Both the position numbers and the translations under genes were made by a program. Below are positions 50,213-58,470 of a stretch of 64,000 nucleotides of DNA, in pieces. The notes below the pieces were generated by a model, which searched no databases, was not told the DNA's origin, and saw only the letters and a list, made by a program, of their open reading frames with translations. Source of the DNA: Symbiobacterium terraclitae (GTDB taxonomy: Bacteria > Bacillota > Sulfobacillia > Symbiobacteriales > Symbiobacteriaceae). The stretch spans positions 62,001 to 126,000 of the forward strand of contig NZ_JAGGLG010000008.1 of NCBI RefSeq assembly GCF_017874315.1, written 5' to 3'. Position 1 is the stretch's first letter, and each line of letters begins with the position of its first letter.

Positions 50213-51934
50213 CTAGTACTTCCGCGCCTGAGGCTGGAAGCGGGTGATGGTGACCGGGGAGTAATCCAGCCGCACCCCTTCCGGCGTGTGGAAGGCCAGG
50301 GTGTGCTTCAGGAAGTTCTGGTCGTCCCGCTCCGGGTAGTCCCGGCGGGCGTGCGAACCGCGGCTCTCCTTGCGGGCCAGCGCCCCGGCCGCGATGGCCT
50401 CGGCCACGTCGAGCATGCCGCGCAGTTCATAGGCCCGGATCAGCTCCATGTTGTAGATCCGGCCGGTGTGGTGCACCTTCACGTTGCGGTAGCGCTCCCG
50501 CAGCTCCCGCACCTTGGCCAGGCCGGCCTCGAGCGTGTCCGCCTGGCGGAAGATGCCTACGTTGTGGAACATGTTCTGCTGCAGCTCCACCCGCAGCGCG
50601 GACTCGCGCTCGGTGCCCGGGTTGTCGAACAGCTCCCGGAACCGGCGCTCCACCTCGGCCTTCTTCTCCTCCAGGAGCTTGTCCACCGAGCCCTGCAGGG
50701 GCTGCTCCGCCACGAACCTCGCCATGTGCTGGCCGGCCAGCTTGCCGAAGACGATGGTGTCCAGCAGCGAGTTGCCGCCGAGCCGGTTGGCGCCGTGCAC
50801 GCTGACGCAGGCGCACTCGCCGGCGGCGTAGAGGCCCTTCAGCACGGTGGCGCCGTTGATGTCCGTGGAGATGCCGCCCATGGTGTAGTGCTGGCTGGGC
50901 TGCACCGGGATCGGCTGGTAGACCGGGTCGATGCCCGCGAAGTTCTTACAGATCTCGCGGACCTCCGGCAGCCGCTCGTTGATCTTGGCCTCGCCCAGGT
51001 GGCGCAGGTCGAGGTGGACGTAGCCGCCGCCGGGGCCGCCCTGGTTGAAGCCCCGCCCCTCCAGGATCTCGGTGAGGATGGAGCGGGCGACGATGTCGCG
51101 CGGCCCCAGCTCCATCGCCTTCGGGGCGTACCGGGCCATGAACCGCTCGCCCTGGTTGTTCACCAGGTAGCCGCCCTCGCCCCGGCAGCCCTCGGTCATG
51201 AGGATGTTGGTGCCCCAGAGGCCGGTGGGGTGGAACTGGATGAACTCCATGTCCTTGAGCGGCACGCCGGCCCAGTAGGCGATGGCCATGCCGAGGCCGG
51301 TGTTCAGCAGGTTGTTGGTGGAGTGGGCGTAGATCTTGCCGGCGCCTCCCGTGGCGAAGAGCAGGGCGTCGGCCTCCACCGTGCCGACCTCGCCGGAGAC
51401 GATGTCCATGACCACGGCGCCCACCGCCCGGCCGTCGGCCACGGCCAGCGTCAGCACCAGGTGCTCGGTGTAGACCTTGATGCCCCGCTTGACCACCTGC
51501 TGGTAGAGCGTGTGCAGCAGGGCGTGGCCGGTCTTGTCGGCCGCGTAGCAGGTGCGGGGGAAGCCGGCGCCGCCGAAGGGCCGCTGGGCGATGGTCCCGT
51601 CCTCGTTCCGGGAGAAGGGGCACCCCCAGTGCTCGGTCTCGACGATGACCGGGACGGCCTCGCGGGCCAGCACCTCGGCCGCGTCCTGGTCGGCCAGGTA
51701 GTCGGAGCCCTTGATCGTATCGAACGCATGCTTCTCCCAGTTGTCGTCCCGGCCGTCCGGGTGGTTGGCCAGCGAGCCGTTGATGCCGCCGGCGGCAGCC
51801 ACCGAATGCGAGCGGACCGGGGGCAGCTGGGAGATGATCGCGACGTCCTGGACGCCGCCGTCGTAGGCCGCGATGGCGGCCCGCAGGCCGGCCAGGCCGC
51901 CGCCGACGATGGCGACGCGATGCTTGATTTTCAT
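50213..51934 (-). CDS. sdhA: Succinate dehydrogenase/fumarate reductase flavoprotein subunit
   Basis: A 573-residue FAD subunit. The FAD motif IVGGGLAGLRAAIAA is at residue ~10, the covalent-FAD His lies in RSHSVAAAGGIN, the capping-domain Arg region is present, and HGANRLGGNSLLDTIVFG is the C-terminal signature. It oxidises succinate at the cytoplasmic face. The sequence type, with no HxxG variation, fits either direction of catalysis; the co-transcribed fumarase and aerobic-type anchors favour succinate oxidation. Confidence 0.95.
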   Translation of the reverse strand: MKIKHRVAIVGGGLAGLRAAIAAYDGGVQDVAIISQLPPVRSHSVAAAGGINGSLANHPDGRDDNWEKHAFDTIKGSDYLADQDAAEVLAREAVPVIVETEHWGCPFSRNEDGTIAQRPFGGAGFPRTCYAADKTGHALLHTLYQQVVKRGIKVYTEHLVLTLAVADGRAVGAVVMDIVSGEVGTVEADALLFATGGAGKIYAHSTNNLLNTGLGMAIAYWAGVPLKDMEFIQFHPTGLWGTNILMTEGCRGEGGYLVNNQGERFMARYAPKAMELGPRDIVARSILTEILEGRGFNQGGPGGGYVHLDLRHLGEAKINERLPEVREICKNFAGIDPVYQPIPVQPSQHYTMGGISTDINGATVLKGLYAAGECACVSVHGANRLGGNSLLDTIVFGKLAGQHMARFVAEQPLQGSVDKLLEEKKAEVERRFRELFDNPGTERESALRVELQQNMFHNVGIFRQADTLEAGLAKVRELRERYRNVKVHHTGRIYNMELIRAYELRGMLDVAEAIAAGALARKESRGSHARRDYPERDDQNFLKHTLAFHTPEGVRLDYSPVTITRFQPQARKY

Positions 51935-51959
51935 ACGAGGAACACCTCCCGCTGGGCTG

Positions 51960-52295
51960 CTACTGAGCCACGAAGGCCGCCAGGGCCACAGACCCGTAGC
52001 CGACGGCCGCCACGCCGATGACGGTCAGGATCCAGCTGGCTGCGCGGCCGGCGTTGGGCCAGTAGTCCAGCACGATGTTGCGGATGCCGTTGAGGCCGTG
52101 GTAGAGGCCCAGCGCGAGCAGACCCACGTCAACCAGCATGTAGAGGGCCGACTGGAGACGCATCTGGCTGTCGCCGAAGGTGATCACAGCCGTCGGATCC
52201 ACGAAGTGCATGATGCCAAAATGAACCGCCACCAGCACGACCAGCAGGACGGCGGTGATGCGTTGGAAGATCCAGGCCCAGAGGCTTCCTTTCAT
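51960..52295 (-). CDS. sdhD: Succinate dehydrogenase membrane anchor (SdhD-like)
   Basis: A 111-residue protein with three membrane helices. FQRITAVLLVVLVAVHFGIMHF and YHGLNGIRNIVLDY are the anchor signatures, with histidines placed for haem b ligation. With SdhC it forms the quinone site. It lies between sdhC and sdhA. A two-anchor, probably one- or two-haem complex is implied. Confidence 0.88.
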   Translation of the reverse strand: MKGSLWAWIFQRITAVLLVVLVAVHFGIMHFVDPTAVITFGDSQMRLQSALYMLVDVGLLALGLYHGLNGIRNIVLDYWPNAGRAASWILTVIGVAAVGYGSVALAAFVAQ

Positions 52296-52323
52296 TTGAA
52301 ATCACCTCCTACCGGGTGCGTGC

Positions 52324-52746
52324 TCAGGCTACCCAGGGATACGCCAGGAAGCGCATCACGAAGAAGTAGCTGCCGATGGCGATCAGGATCGCCGACAGGA
52401 CCATCACTACCCAGAAATTGCGCTTCTGCGTATGGATGCCCCAGCCCAGATCCAGGAGCACGAGGCGGACGCCGTTGATGCCGTGGAAGACGAGGGCCAG
52501 GAAGAGGAGCCATTCACCGATCACCCAGATCCGCCCGGCCATCCCGGCCATCTTCTGCGTGAACCCCTCTGCGCCGCCGCGCACAACCGAGGTAATCTCC
52601 CAGATGTGCATGAGGAGGAAGAAGACGATGGCGACGCCGGAGATGCGGTGGAGCGCGTGCGACCACATGCCGACCTTGAAGTAGCGCGGGTTCAGGTCGG
52701 CGAAGCTGCGCACCGCCCGGCCCGACCCGGAGCCTGCCCGTTCCAT
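52324..52746 (-). CDS. sdhC: Succinate dehydrogenase cytochrome b subunit (SdhC-like)
   Basis: A 140-residue protein with three membrane helices and the SdhC motif HALHRISGVAIVFFLLMHI, followed by FHGINGVRLVLLDLG. The conserved Ser/Arg of the first motif and the His in the second helix are the usual quinone and haem residues. It is the first gene of the sdhCDAB-fumarase operon; 300 bp upstream is a divergent control region. Confidence 0.88.
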   Translation of the reverse strand: MERAGSGSGRAVRSFADLNPRYFKVGMWSHALHRISGVAIVFFLLMHIWEITSVVRGGAEGFTQKMAGMAGRIWVIGEWLLFLALVFHGINGVRLVLLDLGWGIHTQKRNFWVVMVLSAILIAIGSYFFVMRFLAYPWVA

Positions 52747-53046
52747 TCTGACTCACCCCTTTTCATCGATCTCAGGTTCAATGGAACCCCGGCAAGGGGC
52801 GGCACGCAATCTGTTTACCCCGATCCTGTCCAGAAATGATCACTTAGGCTACCGGGTTTACGTTCGCATCCCCGTTTTGGCCTCAAGTTGCTCACCCAGA
52901 GCTATCCGCATCTCGCGATTAGGGCTTATGTTTCGACAACGCAGTAGAGAAATGGTCTGCGTTGTGATAGTTTTCACATTGGGCCCAGTTTGTCGGCGGA
53001 TCCAGCAGTCCCAGCGGTAGCACTCAGTCATGCACGGGAGGGATTC
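52747..53046. other. Divergent control region of sdh operon and DASS transporter gene
   Basis: 300 bp without a gene. Most of it (52840-53000) is A+T-richer than the surroundings and must carry both promoters. I could not assign -35/-10 pairs or a dyad with confidence. Confidence 0.5.
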
Positions 53047-54468
53047 GTGTTGCGTAACGAAAGCCGCTCAAAGCTCCTGCGTGGTGTCATCTGTGTTGCC
53101 GTAGGCCTCATCATCTGGTTCCTGCCGCCGCCTGGTGAACTGGAGCCCGTGGCCATGCACCTGTTGGGCATCTTCATCGCCACGATCCTCGGCCTGATCC
53201 TCCAGCCGCTGCCCCAGGGTGCCGTGGTCATCACCGCAGTCGCGCTCACGGCCATCACCAACACGCTCTCCATCGGCGACGCACTGAACGGGTTCAAGGA
53301 CTCGACGGTGTGGCTGATCGTCTCGGCGTTCCTCTTCGCCCGCGGCCTGATCAAGACCGGCCTCGGCCGGCGCATCTCCTTCATGCTGGTCAGGGCGTTC
53401 GGCAAGTCGACCCTGGGCCTGGGGTACGCCCTGGCGCTCTCCGACACCGTGCTGGCTCCGGCCACGCCGTCCAACACGGCCCGCGCCGGCGGCATCCTCT
53501 TCCCGATCGTGCGTGCGCTCTGCTCCTCCATGGACTCTGAGCCCGGGCCCACCGCCAGGCGGGTCGGCCAGTACCTGATGTACAACTCTTTCCAGATCTG
53601 CTGCATCACGTCGGCGGTGTTCCTCACGGGCGTGGCCCCGAACTCGCTGATCGCCACCCTGGCCAAGGAGAACTTCGGCTACGAGGTCACCTGGCTCGGC
53701 TGGCTGTGGGCTGCCCTGCTGCCGGGCATCATCTCCATCGCCATCCTGCCCTACATCTTCTACAAGATGTTTGATCCCGAGCTGAAGAGCTCGCCCGAGG
53801 CGCCGGCCCTGGCGTCCAAGGAGCTGGAGAAGATGGGCCCGATGACTGCGGGCGAGAAGGGCATGCTGGCCGTCTTCGTCCTCACCCTGATCCTCTGGGC
53901 GACCGCCCAGTGGACCGGCCTGAACGCCACCGCCATCGCCCTGCTGGGCGTCGCCATCCTGCTGATCATCGGCGTCATCGAGTGGCAGGACGTGCTGGCG
54001 GAGAAGGGCGGCTGGGACGCGCTGATCTGGTTCGGCGGCCTCGTCGGACTCGCCAGCGGCCTCTCCAAGGTCGGCCTGATCGGGTGGCTGGCCAGCGTGC
54101 TGGAGGCCTCCCTCAGCAGCATTACCTCCTGGTTCCTGGCCTTCATCCTCGTGGTCATCGCCTACAAGTACGCCCACTACTTCATCGCCTCGATGACGGC
54201 CCACGCCACCGCTTTCTTCGTGCCCCTGGGCCTGGTGGCCATCAGCGCCGGCGCGCCGGTGGAGCTCGTGGTCCTGGTGCTGGGCTTCTTCAACAGCCTG
54301 AACGCCACCATGACCCACTACGGCACCGGCCCTGCGCCGATCTACTTCGGCGCCGGCTACATCGACCAGGGCACCTGGTGGAAGTGGGGCTTCGTCACCA
54401 GCGTCATCAACCTGGTGGTCTGGCTGGGAGCCGGATCCCTCTGGTGGAAGATCATCGGCCTGTGGTAG
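53047..54468 (+). CDS. DASS-family (SLC13/CitT) dicarboxylate:sodium symporter
   Basis: A 473-residue transporter with about 11-12 membrane segments. It has the DASS signature regions APATPSNTARAGGILFPI (SNT-type substrate motif) and FFNSLNATMTHYGTGPAPIYFGAGY (second SNA/SNT-type motif). It resembles bacterial CitT/TtdT-like di- or tricarboxylate carriers. It is divergent from the sdh-fumarase operon, so dicarboxylates such as succinate or malate are the likely cargo. GTG 53047 is used here; TTG 53050 is as well placed for the GGGAGGG site. Confidence 0.9.
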   Translation: MLRNESRSKLLRGVICVAVGLIIWFLPPPGELEPVAMHLLGIFIATILGLILQPLPQGAVVITAVALTAITNTLSIGDALNGFKDSTVWLIVSAFLFARGLIKTGLGRRISFMLVRAFGKSTLGLGYALALSDTVLAPATPSNTARAGGILFPIVRALCSSMDSEPGPTARRVGQYLMYNSFQICCITSAVFLTGVAPNSLIATLAKENFGYEVTWLGWLWAALLPGIISIAILPYIFYKMFDPELKSSPEAPALASKELEKMGPMTAGEKGMLAVFVLTLILWATAQWTGLNATAIALLGVAILLIIGVIEWQDVLAEKGGWDALIWFGGLVGLASGLSKVGLIGWLASVLEASLSSITSWFLAFILVVIAYKYAHYFIASMTAHATAFFVPLGLVAISAGAPVELVVLVLGFFNSLNATMTHYGTGPAPIYFGAGYIDQGTWWKWGFVTSVINLVVWLGAGSLWWKIIGLW

Positions 54469-54500
54469 GTTCCTGCTGACCGCCGCAGACGGGCCCTGAC

Positions 54501-54537
54501 GAGGGGGCCGGCTGGCATTTCGCCCGCCGGCCCCCTC
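54501..54537 (+). terminator. Terminator of the DASS transporter gene
   Basis: GAGGGGGCCGGC pairs perfectly with GCCGGCCCCCTC (12 bp, 13-nt loop). Confidence 0.8.
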
Positions 54538-54546
54538 TGACGCGCC

Positions 54547-54588
54547 GCCCGCGAGGCTTACGAGATCGTAAGCTTCGCGGGCGCTTTT
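54547..54588 (+). terminator. Second hairpin with T-tract, overlapping a regulatory dyad
   Basis: GCCCGCGA-g-GCTTACG pairs with CGTAAGC-t-TCGCGGGC (16 bp with a G-T pair, 4-nt loop), then GCTTTTG. It looks like an intrinsic terminator, yet its tip is the dyad TTACG-N4-CGTAA that opens the repeat series before the BceAB-type genes. Confidence 0.6.
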
Positions 54589-54630
54589 GTAAGCCGAAGT
54601 CTATGACTGTAAGCAGAGGCAGACTGTAAA
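54558..54630 (+). promoter_or_regulatory. Helically phased GTAAGC repeats before the BceAB-type genes
   Basis: GTAAGC starts at 54568, 54589 and 54609, and GTAAA at 54626: steps of 21, 20 and 17 bp on the same face of the helix. The first is half of the dyad TTACG-agat-CGTAA. This resembles the TNACA-N4-TGTAA sites used by BceR-type response regulators in Bacillus. No histidine kinase or response regulator gene is in the window. Confidence 0.5.
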
Positions 54631-54669
54631 ATGCGGGCCGTAGAAAGACCCGTGGAAAGGGGCCTGAGC

Positions 54670-55446
54670 ATGGCTGCGGCAGAACGCATCCTCGAGGTTG
54701 TCGACCTCACCAAGACGTACGGGAGCCGGGGCAGCGTCACCCATGCCCTGCGGGGCATCAGCATGGCCGTCGAGCGCGGCGAGTTCGTCGGCGTGATGGG
54801 CCCGTCGGGCTCGGGCAAGACCACCCTGCTCAACGTCATCTCCACCATCGACACGCCGACCTCCGGCCGGGTCTGGGTCGGCGGCCGGGAGCTAACCGCC
54901 CTGGGGCGGCGGGAGGTGGCCCGGTTCCGCCGGGAGCGGCTGGGCTTCATCTTTCAGGACTTCAACCTGCTGGACACGCTGACGCTCCGGGAGAACATCG
55001 GCCTGGCCCTCTCCATCGCCGGGAAGCCCGCCCGGGAGATCGACCTGCGGGTGACGACGATGGCGGAACTGCTGGGCATTGCGGACGCCCTGGACAAGTT
55101 CCCCTACCAGGTGTCGGGCGGCCAGAAGCAGCGGGCGGCGGCGGCCCGGGCGCTCATCACGGAGCCGGACCTCGTGCTGGCCGACGAGCCCACCGGCAAC
55201 CTGGACTCCCGCTCGGCCCAGACGCTGCTGGAGACCCTCGCCGGGCTGAACCGGGAGCTGCAGGCGACCATCCTGCTGGTGACCCACGACCCGGTCGCGG
55301 CCAGCTACTGTCGGCGCATCCTCTTCATCAAGGACGGCCGCCTCTTCACGGAGCTGAACCGCGGCGACGCGCCGCGGCAGCGCTTCTTCGACCGGATCAT
55401 CGCCACGCTGGCCGAGCTGGGGGGAGGCGGGGCCGATGTACGCTAA
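54670..55446 (+). CDS. BceA-type ABC transporter ATP-binding protein
   Basis: A 258-residue ATPase of the MacB/LolD/BceA group: Walker A GPSGSGKTT, signature VSGGQKQR, Walker B LVLADEPTGNLDS, and the H-loop THD. AAAGGGG before ATG 54670 supports this start over a longer frame. It overlaps the permease gene by 11 nt. BceAB transporters protect against peptide antibiotics or serve as sensors for a kinase. Confidence 0.93.
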   Translation: MAAAERILEVVDLTKTYGSRGSVTHALRGISMAVERGEFVGVMGPSGSGKTTLLNVISTIDTPTSGRVWVGGRELTALGRREVARFRRERLGFIFQDFNLLDTLTLRENIGLALSIAGKPAREIDLRVTTMAELLGIADALDKFPYQVSGGQKQRAAAARALITEPDLVLADEPTGNLDSRSAQTLLETLAGLNRELQATILLVTHDPVAASYCRRILFIKDGRLFTELNRGDAPRQRFFDRIIATLAELGGGGADVR

Positions 55447-57481
55447 GCTGGCCTGGCGGAACCTGCGGCGCAGCCTCGCGGACTACGGGATCTATTTCAT
55501 GACCCTGGTGTTCGCGGTGGCGATCTTCTACGTGTTCAACTCGGTATCGGATCAGCCCGCCTTCCTCAGCCTCGCGGAGAGCCAGCGCCGCATGGCCAGG
55601 GGCGCGGTGGAGACGATGGAGTGGCTGACGACGATCATGACCGGCGTAGTGGCCTGGCTGGTGTTCTACGCCAACCGGGTGATCGTCAGGAAGCGCAGCC
55701 GGGAACTTGGCACCTACATGCTGCTGGGCATGGAGCAGGGGCGGCTGGCCCTCCTGCTGCTGGCCGAGGTCGCCGCGATCGGCGCGGTGGCCCTGGGGGT
55801 GGGACTGGCCCTGGGCGTGGCCCTCTCGCAGGTCTTCGGCCTCCTCGTGGAGCAGGTGTTTCGCGCCCCGGTGGATCAGCGCAGCTTCGTCTACTCGGCC
55901 CGCGCAGCGGGGTGGACCCTGATCCTCTACGGCGCCATGTTCCTGGCGCTGGCGCTGTGGCAGGCGGCCGCCGTCTACCGGCAGCGGCTGATCGAGCTGA
56001 TCCACGGGGCGCGCAAGAACGAGGAGATCCCGCTGAGGAGCCGGGCGCTGGCCCTGGCGGCCGGGCTGCTGGCCGCCGGGACGCTGGGGACGGCCTACTG
56101 GCTGGCCGACCGGGTGAGCCGCACCACCGGGCTCGACCCCACCGACCCGCGGGTCTCCCTGGGCTTCCTGCTGGGCGTGGCGGGCACCTACCTGCTCTTC
56201 GCGTCCCTGGCCGGGCTCCTGACGGGCATCCGCCGGCGCACCGGGGGCTGGCTCGCCCGGGGGCTCAACCTCTTCCTCTACCGGCAGGTGACCAGCAAGA
56301 TCAACACCCATGCGGTGATGCTGGCGACCGTCGCCCTGATGCTCACCTTCACCATCTGCGCCATGTCCACCGGCCTGGGCCTCGGGGCGGCGATCCGCGG
56401 GGGCCTGGAGAGCGACATGCCCTTCAGCTACATGGCTTCCAGCTCCGACCCCGACCAGGACTACAGCGGACTGCGGGCGCTCCTTGCGCAGCACGGCGTC
56501 GCCGATGCGCAGGTGGTGGAGTTCGTCGCCGGCTACACGGGCCTGGAGGGGGCCGACCTGATGCTGCCCGACGACGCCGGGCGGTTCCTGTCGGATGAGG
56601 AGGGCGGCTACACGGTCTATGTCCCGGTGCGGGCCATGCCCTACTCGGCTTATGGCCGGCTGCGGGCCCTGAAGGGCTACCGGGACGTGCCCGCCACGCC
56701 CGACGGCTACCTGCTGCACGCGGCCGACCGCGGCCACGAGGCGGCGGCCCGCACCCACGCCGCCTGGGAGCGGTTCGTGGCGGCGGGGTCCGCCGTGGAG
56801 GTGGTCGGCGTTGCGCTGCGCCCCGCCGCAGCCGAGGTCTTCTCCGAGCCCCTCGGCTACCAGCTGGGCGGGATCAGCCCGGTGCTGGTGGTGCCCGATC
56901 CGGTGATGGCCGCCCTGGCGCCGGATGAGGAGCGCTCGTTCTCCCGGTACCTGGTGGCCGAGCTGCCGGGCCAGGATCCCCCGGGGCTGGCGGAGGCCGC
57001 CTCAGCGTGGGCCCTGGAGCAGTCGCAGGGGCAGGTCTGGGTCCACGTCTCCTCCCGGGCCGAGGCGCTGGGAAGCGTCTACATGATCGAGGGCATCCTG
57101 GTCTTCCTCTCGTTCTACGCGGGCATCATGTTCATCCTGATCTCCGCCACCCTGCTGGCCCTGCATCAGGTGACGGACGCCCTGGAGCACCAGCAGCGCT
57201 TCGCCGTGCTGCAGAAGCTGGGTGTGGACGACGCCATGCTGAACGGTGTCATCGCCCGGCAGGTGGGGCTCTACTTCCTGACGCCCGTGCTGGTGGCCTT
57301 CGTGCACTCGGGCGCGGCGCTGGTCGCCCTGAACCGCGCCCTGACCCGGGAAGCCGGGTACGAGACCGTGGGGCAGGCGGCCCTCACGACCCTCGCCATC
57401 TTCGCGGCCATCTACGGCGCGTACTACCTGCTGAGCGTGCAGAGCTGCCGGTCGCTCTTCCGGCCCGGGCGCGCGGGGTAG
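55436..57481 (+). CDS. BceB-type ABC transporter permease
   Basis: A 681-residue FtsX/BceB-family permease. The start YAKLAWRNLRRSLADYGIYF, about ten membrane segments and a large extracytoplasmic part (about residues 320-530) between the FtsX-like modules fit BceB. The C-terminal FtsX helix group is at ~555-680. The partner is the upstream ATPase. It likely handles a cell-wall-active peptide; the usual BceRS-type genes are not adjacent. Confidence 0.92.
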   Translation: MYAKLAWRNLRRSLADYGIYFMTLVFAVAIFYVFNSVSDQPAFLSLAESQRRMARGAVETMEWLTTIMTGVVAWLVFYANRVIVRKRSRELGTYMLLGMEQGRLALLLLAEVAAIGAVALGVGLALGVALSQVFGLLVEQVFRAPVDQRSFVYSARAAGWTLILYGAMFLALALWQAAAVYRQRLIELIHGARKNEEIPLRSRALALAAGLLAAGTLGTAYWLADRVSRTTGLDPTDPRVSLGFLLGVAGTYLLFASLAGLLTGIRRRTGGWLARGLNLFLYRQVTSKINTHAVMLATVALMLTFTICAMSTGLGLGAAIRGGLESDMPFSYMASSSDPDQDYSGLRALLAQHGVADAQVVEFVAGYTGLEGADLMLPDDAGRFLSDEEGGYTVYVPVRAMPYSAYGRLRALKGYRDVPATPDGYLLHAADRGHEAAARTHAAWERFVAAGSAVEVVGVALRPAAAEVFSEPLGYQLGGISPVLVVPDPVMAALAPDEERSFSRYLVAELPGQDPPGLAEAASAWALEQSQGQVWVHVSSRAEALGSVYMIEGILVFLSFYAGIMFILISATLLALHQVTDALEHQQRFAVLQKLGVDDAMLNGVIARQVGLYFLTPVLVAFVHSGAALVALNRALTREAGYETVGQAALTTLAIFAAIYGAYYLLSVQSCRSLFRPGRAG

Positions 57482-57542
57482 CGGCTCGCCGGGCCGCCTC
57501 TGCCTCCGCCTCGCCGGTGCCGCGCCGGGGGCCGGGCTCCCC

Positions 57543-57570
57543 TTGCAGGTTTTGTCAGGTGTGATACGAT
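57543..57570 (+). promoter_or_regulatory. Promoter of the BusR-like gene
   Basis: TTGCAG (57543-57548), 16 bp, TACGAT (57565-57570). The implied start site, near 57577, lies 28 nt before GTG 57605 and rules out ATG 57569 as the start codon. Confidence 0.55.
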
Positions 57571-57604
57571 GGACACGCGACATGATGCAGGGGAGCTGAA
57601 GTGT

Positions 57605-58246
57605 GTGAAGCGGGAGCAGACCGGAATGGCGCGGTATGAGGCGATCGCGCTGGACTTGGCGCGGCGCATTGCCAACTGTGAGCTGGCAGAGGGCACCCGG
57701 CTGCTGGGGCGTTCCAGCCTCGCAGGCACCTACCAGGTATCGCCCGAGACCATCCGCCGGGCGGTGGCGATTCTGCACGAGCGCGGCGTCGTCGCGGCCG
57801 TGGCTGGTTCCGGCATTCGCATCCTCTCCCAGGTGGCTGCACAGGAGTACGTGGACGCCGTGGGCTCGCAGTGGCGCGTCGAGCAGGAGATCCGGGAGCT
57901 GCGCCAGCTTCTGCGGGAGCGGAAGCGGCTGGACGAGCAGATCGAAAACGCCTTGGACCAGCTGCTGAAGCACACCGCCGGGGCCATGGGCACCCGCCAC
58001 GTGGAGGAGCTGGTGCTCGGCGAGAACTCCTGGGCCGTGGGCCGTTCGCTGGGCGAGATCCGGCTGCGGACGTCCACCGGCGTCACCGCCGTGGCCATCA
58101 TCCGGAACGGGGAGGAGTACTTCTCCCCCCCGGCCGACATGCGGCTGGAGGCAGGCGACGTGCTCACCATCGTGGGTTCGGACGCCGCCCGCGCCCGGTG
58201 CCGGGAGCTGCTCTCGGCCACCGTGGCGCCCGATGCAGAAACCTAG
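57605..58246 (+). CDS. BusR-like GntR/RCK_C regulator, candidate c-di-AMP sensor
   Basis: A 213-residue regulator. It has an N-terminal GntR winged HTH (about residues 5-75: YEAIALDLARRIANCELAEG, then SSLAGTYQVSPETIRRAVAIL) and a long coiled coil (about 80-130; QEIRELRQLLRERKRLDEQI). The C-terminal RCK_C/TrkA_C domain is at about 135-205 (GRSLGEIRLRTSTGVTAVAII; MRLEAGDVLTIVG). This order is that of BusR, which represses an osmolyte ABC transporter and binds cyclic di-AMP through RCK_C. The next operon here is such a transporter. GTG 57605 has AGGGGAG 9 nt upstream. Ligand and target are inferred. Confidence 0.85.
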   Translation: MKREQTGMARYEAIALDLARRIANCELAEGTRLLGRSSLAGTYQVSPETIRRAVAILHERGVVAAVAGSGIRILSQVAAQEYVDAVGSQWRVEQEIRELRQLLRERKRLDEQIENALDQLLKHTAGAMGTRHVEELVLGENSWAVGRSLGEIRLRTSTGVTAVAIIRNGEEYFSPPADMRLEAGDVLTIVGSDAARARCRELLSATVAPDAET

Positions 58247-58277
58247 AGAGCTGTACTCCCGTGGCTACCCGACAGCC

Positions 58278-58316
58278 AAAGGCCTACCGACCGCTGCGGT
58301 CGGCAGGCCTTTTTTT
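58278..58316 (+). terminator. Intrinsic terminator of the BusR-like gene
   Basis: AAAGGCCT-a-CCGACCG pairs with CGGTCGG-c-AGGCCTTT around a CTG loop and is followed by seven T/C residues, mostly T. A textbook terminator. Confidence 0.92.
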
Positions 58317-58387
58317 CACTTGCTTCCATCCCTTGTGCGGCCAGCGGTTGAGGGCATTGGCAGGCGTGGGACAGGGCTTACTCGGAG

Positions 58388-58427
58388 TTGACAACCAACA
58401 ACCTATTCGGTAGCATGTAAGTTGTTG
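58388..58427 (+). promoter_or_regulatory. Promoter and operator-like dyad of the opuC-type operon
   Basis: TTGACA (58388-58393), 17 bp, TAGCAT (58411-58416). The inverted repeat CAACAAC (58396-58402) / GTTGTTG (58421-58427) straddles the -10 box, and GTTGaCAAC (58387-58395) overlaps the -35. A repressor bound here would block the promoter; the BusR-like protein is the obvious candidate. Confidence 0.6.
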
Positions 58428-58470
58428 CTTTGCGGTACTTCAGCCCAACGCTTGCGTGACAGGAGGGGGA

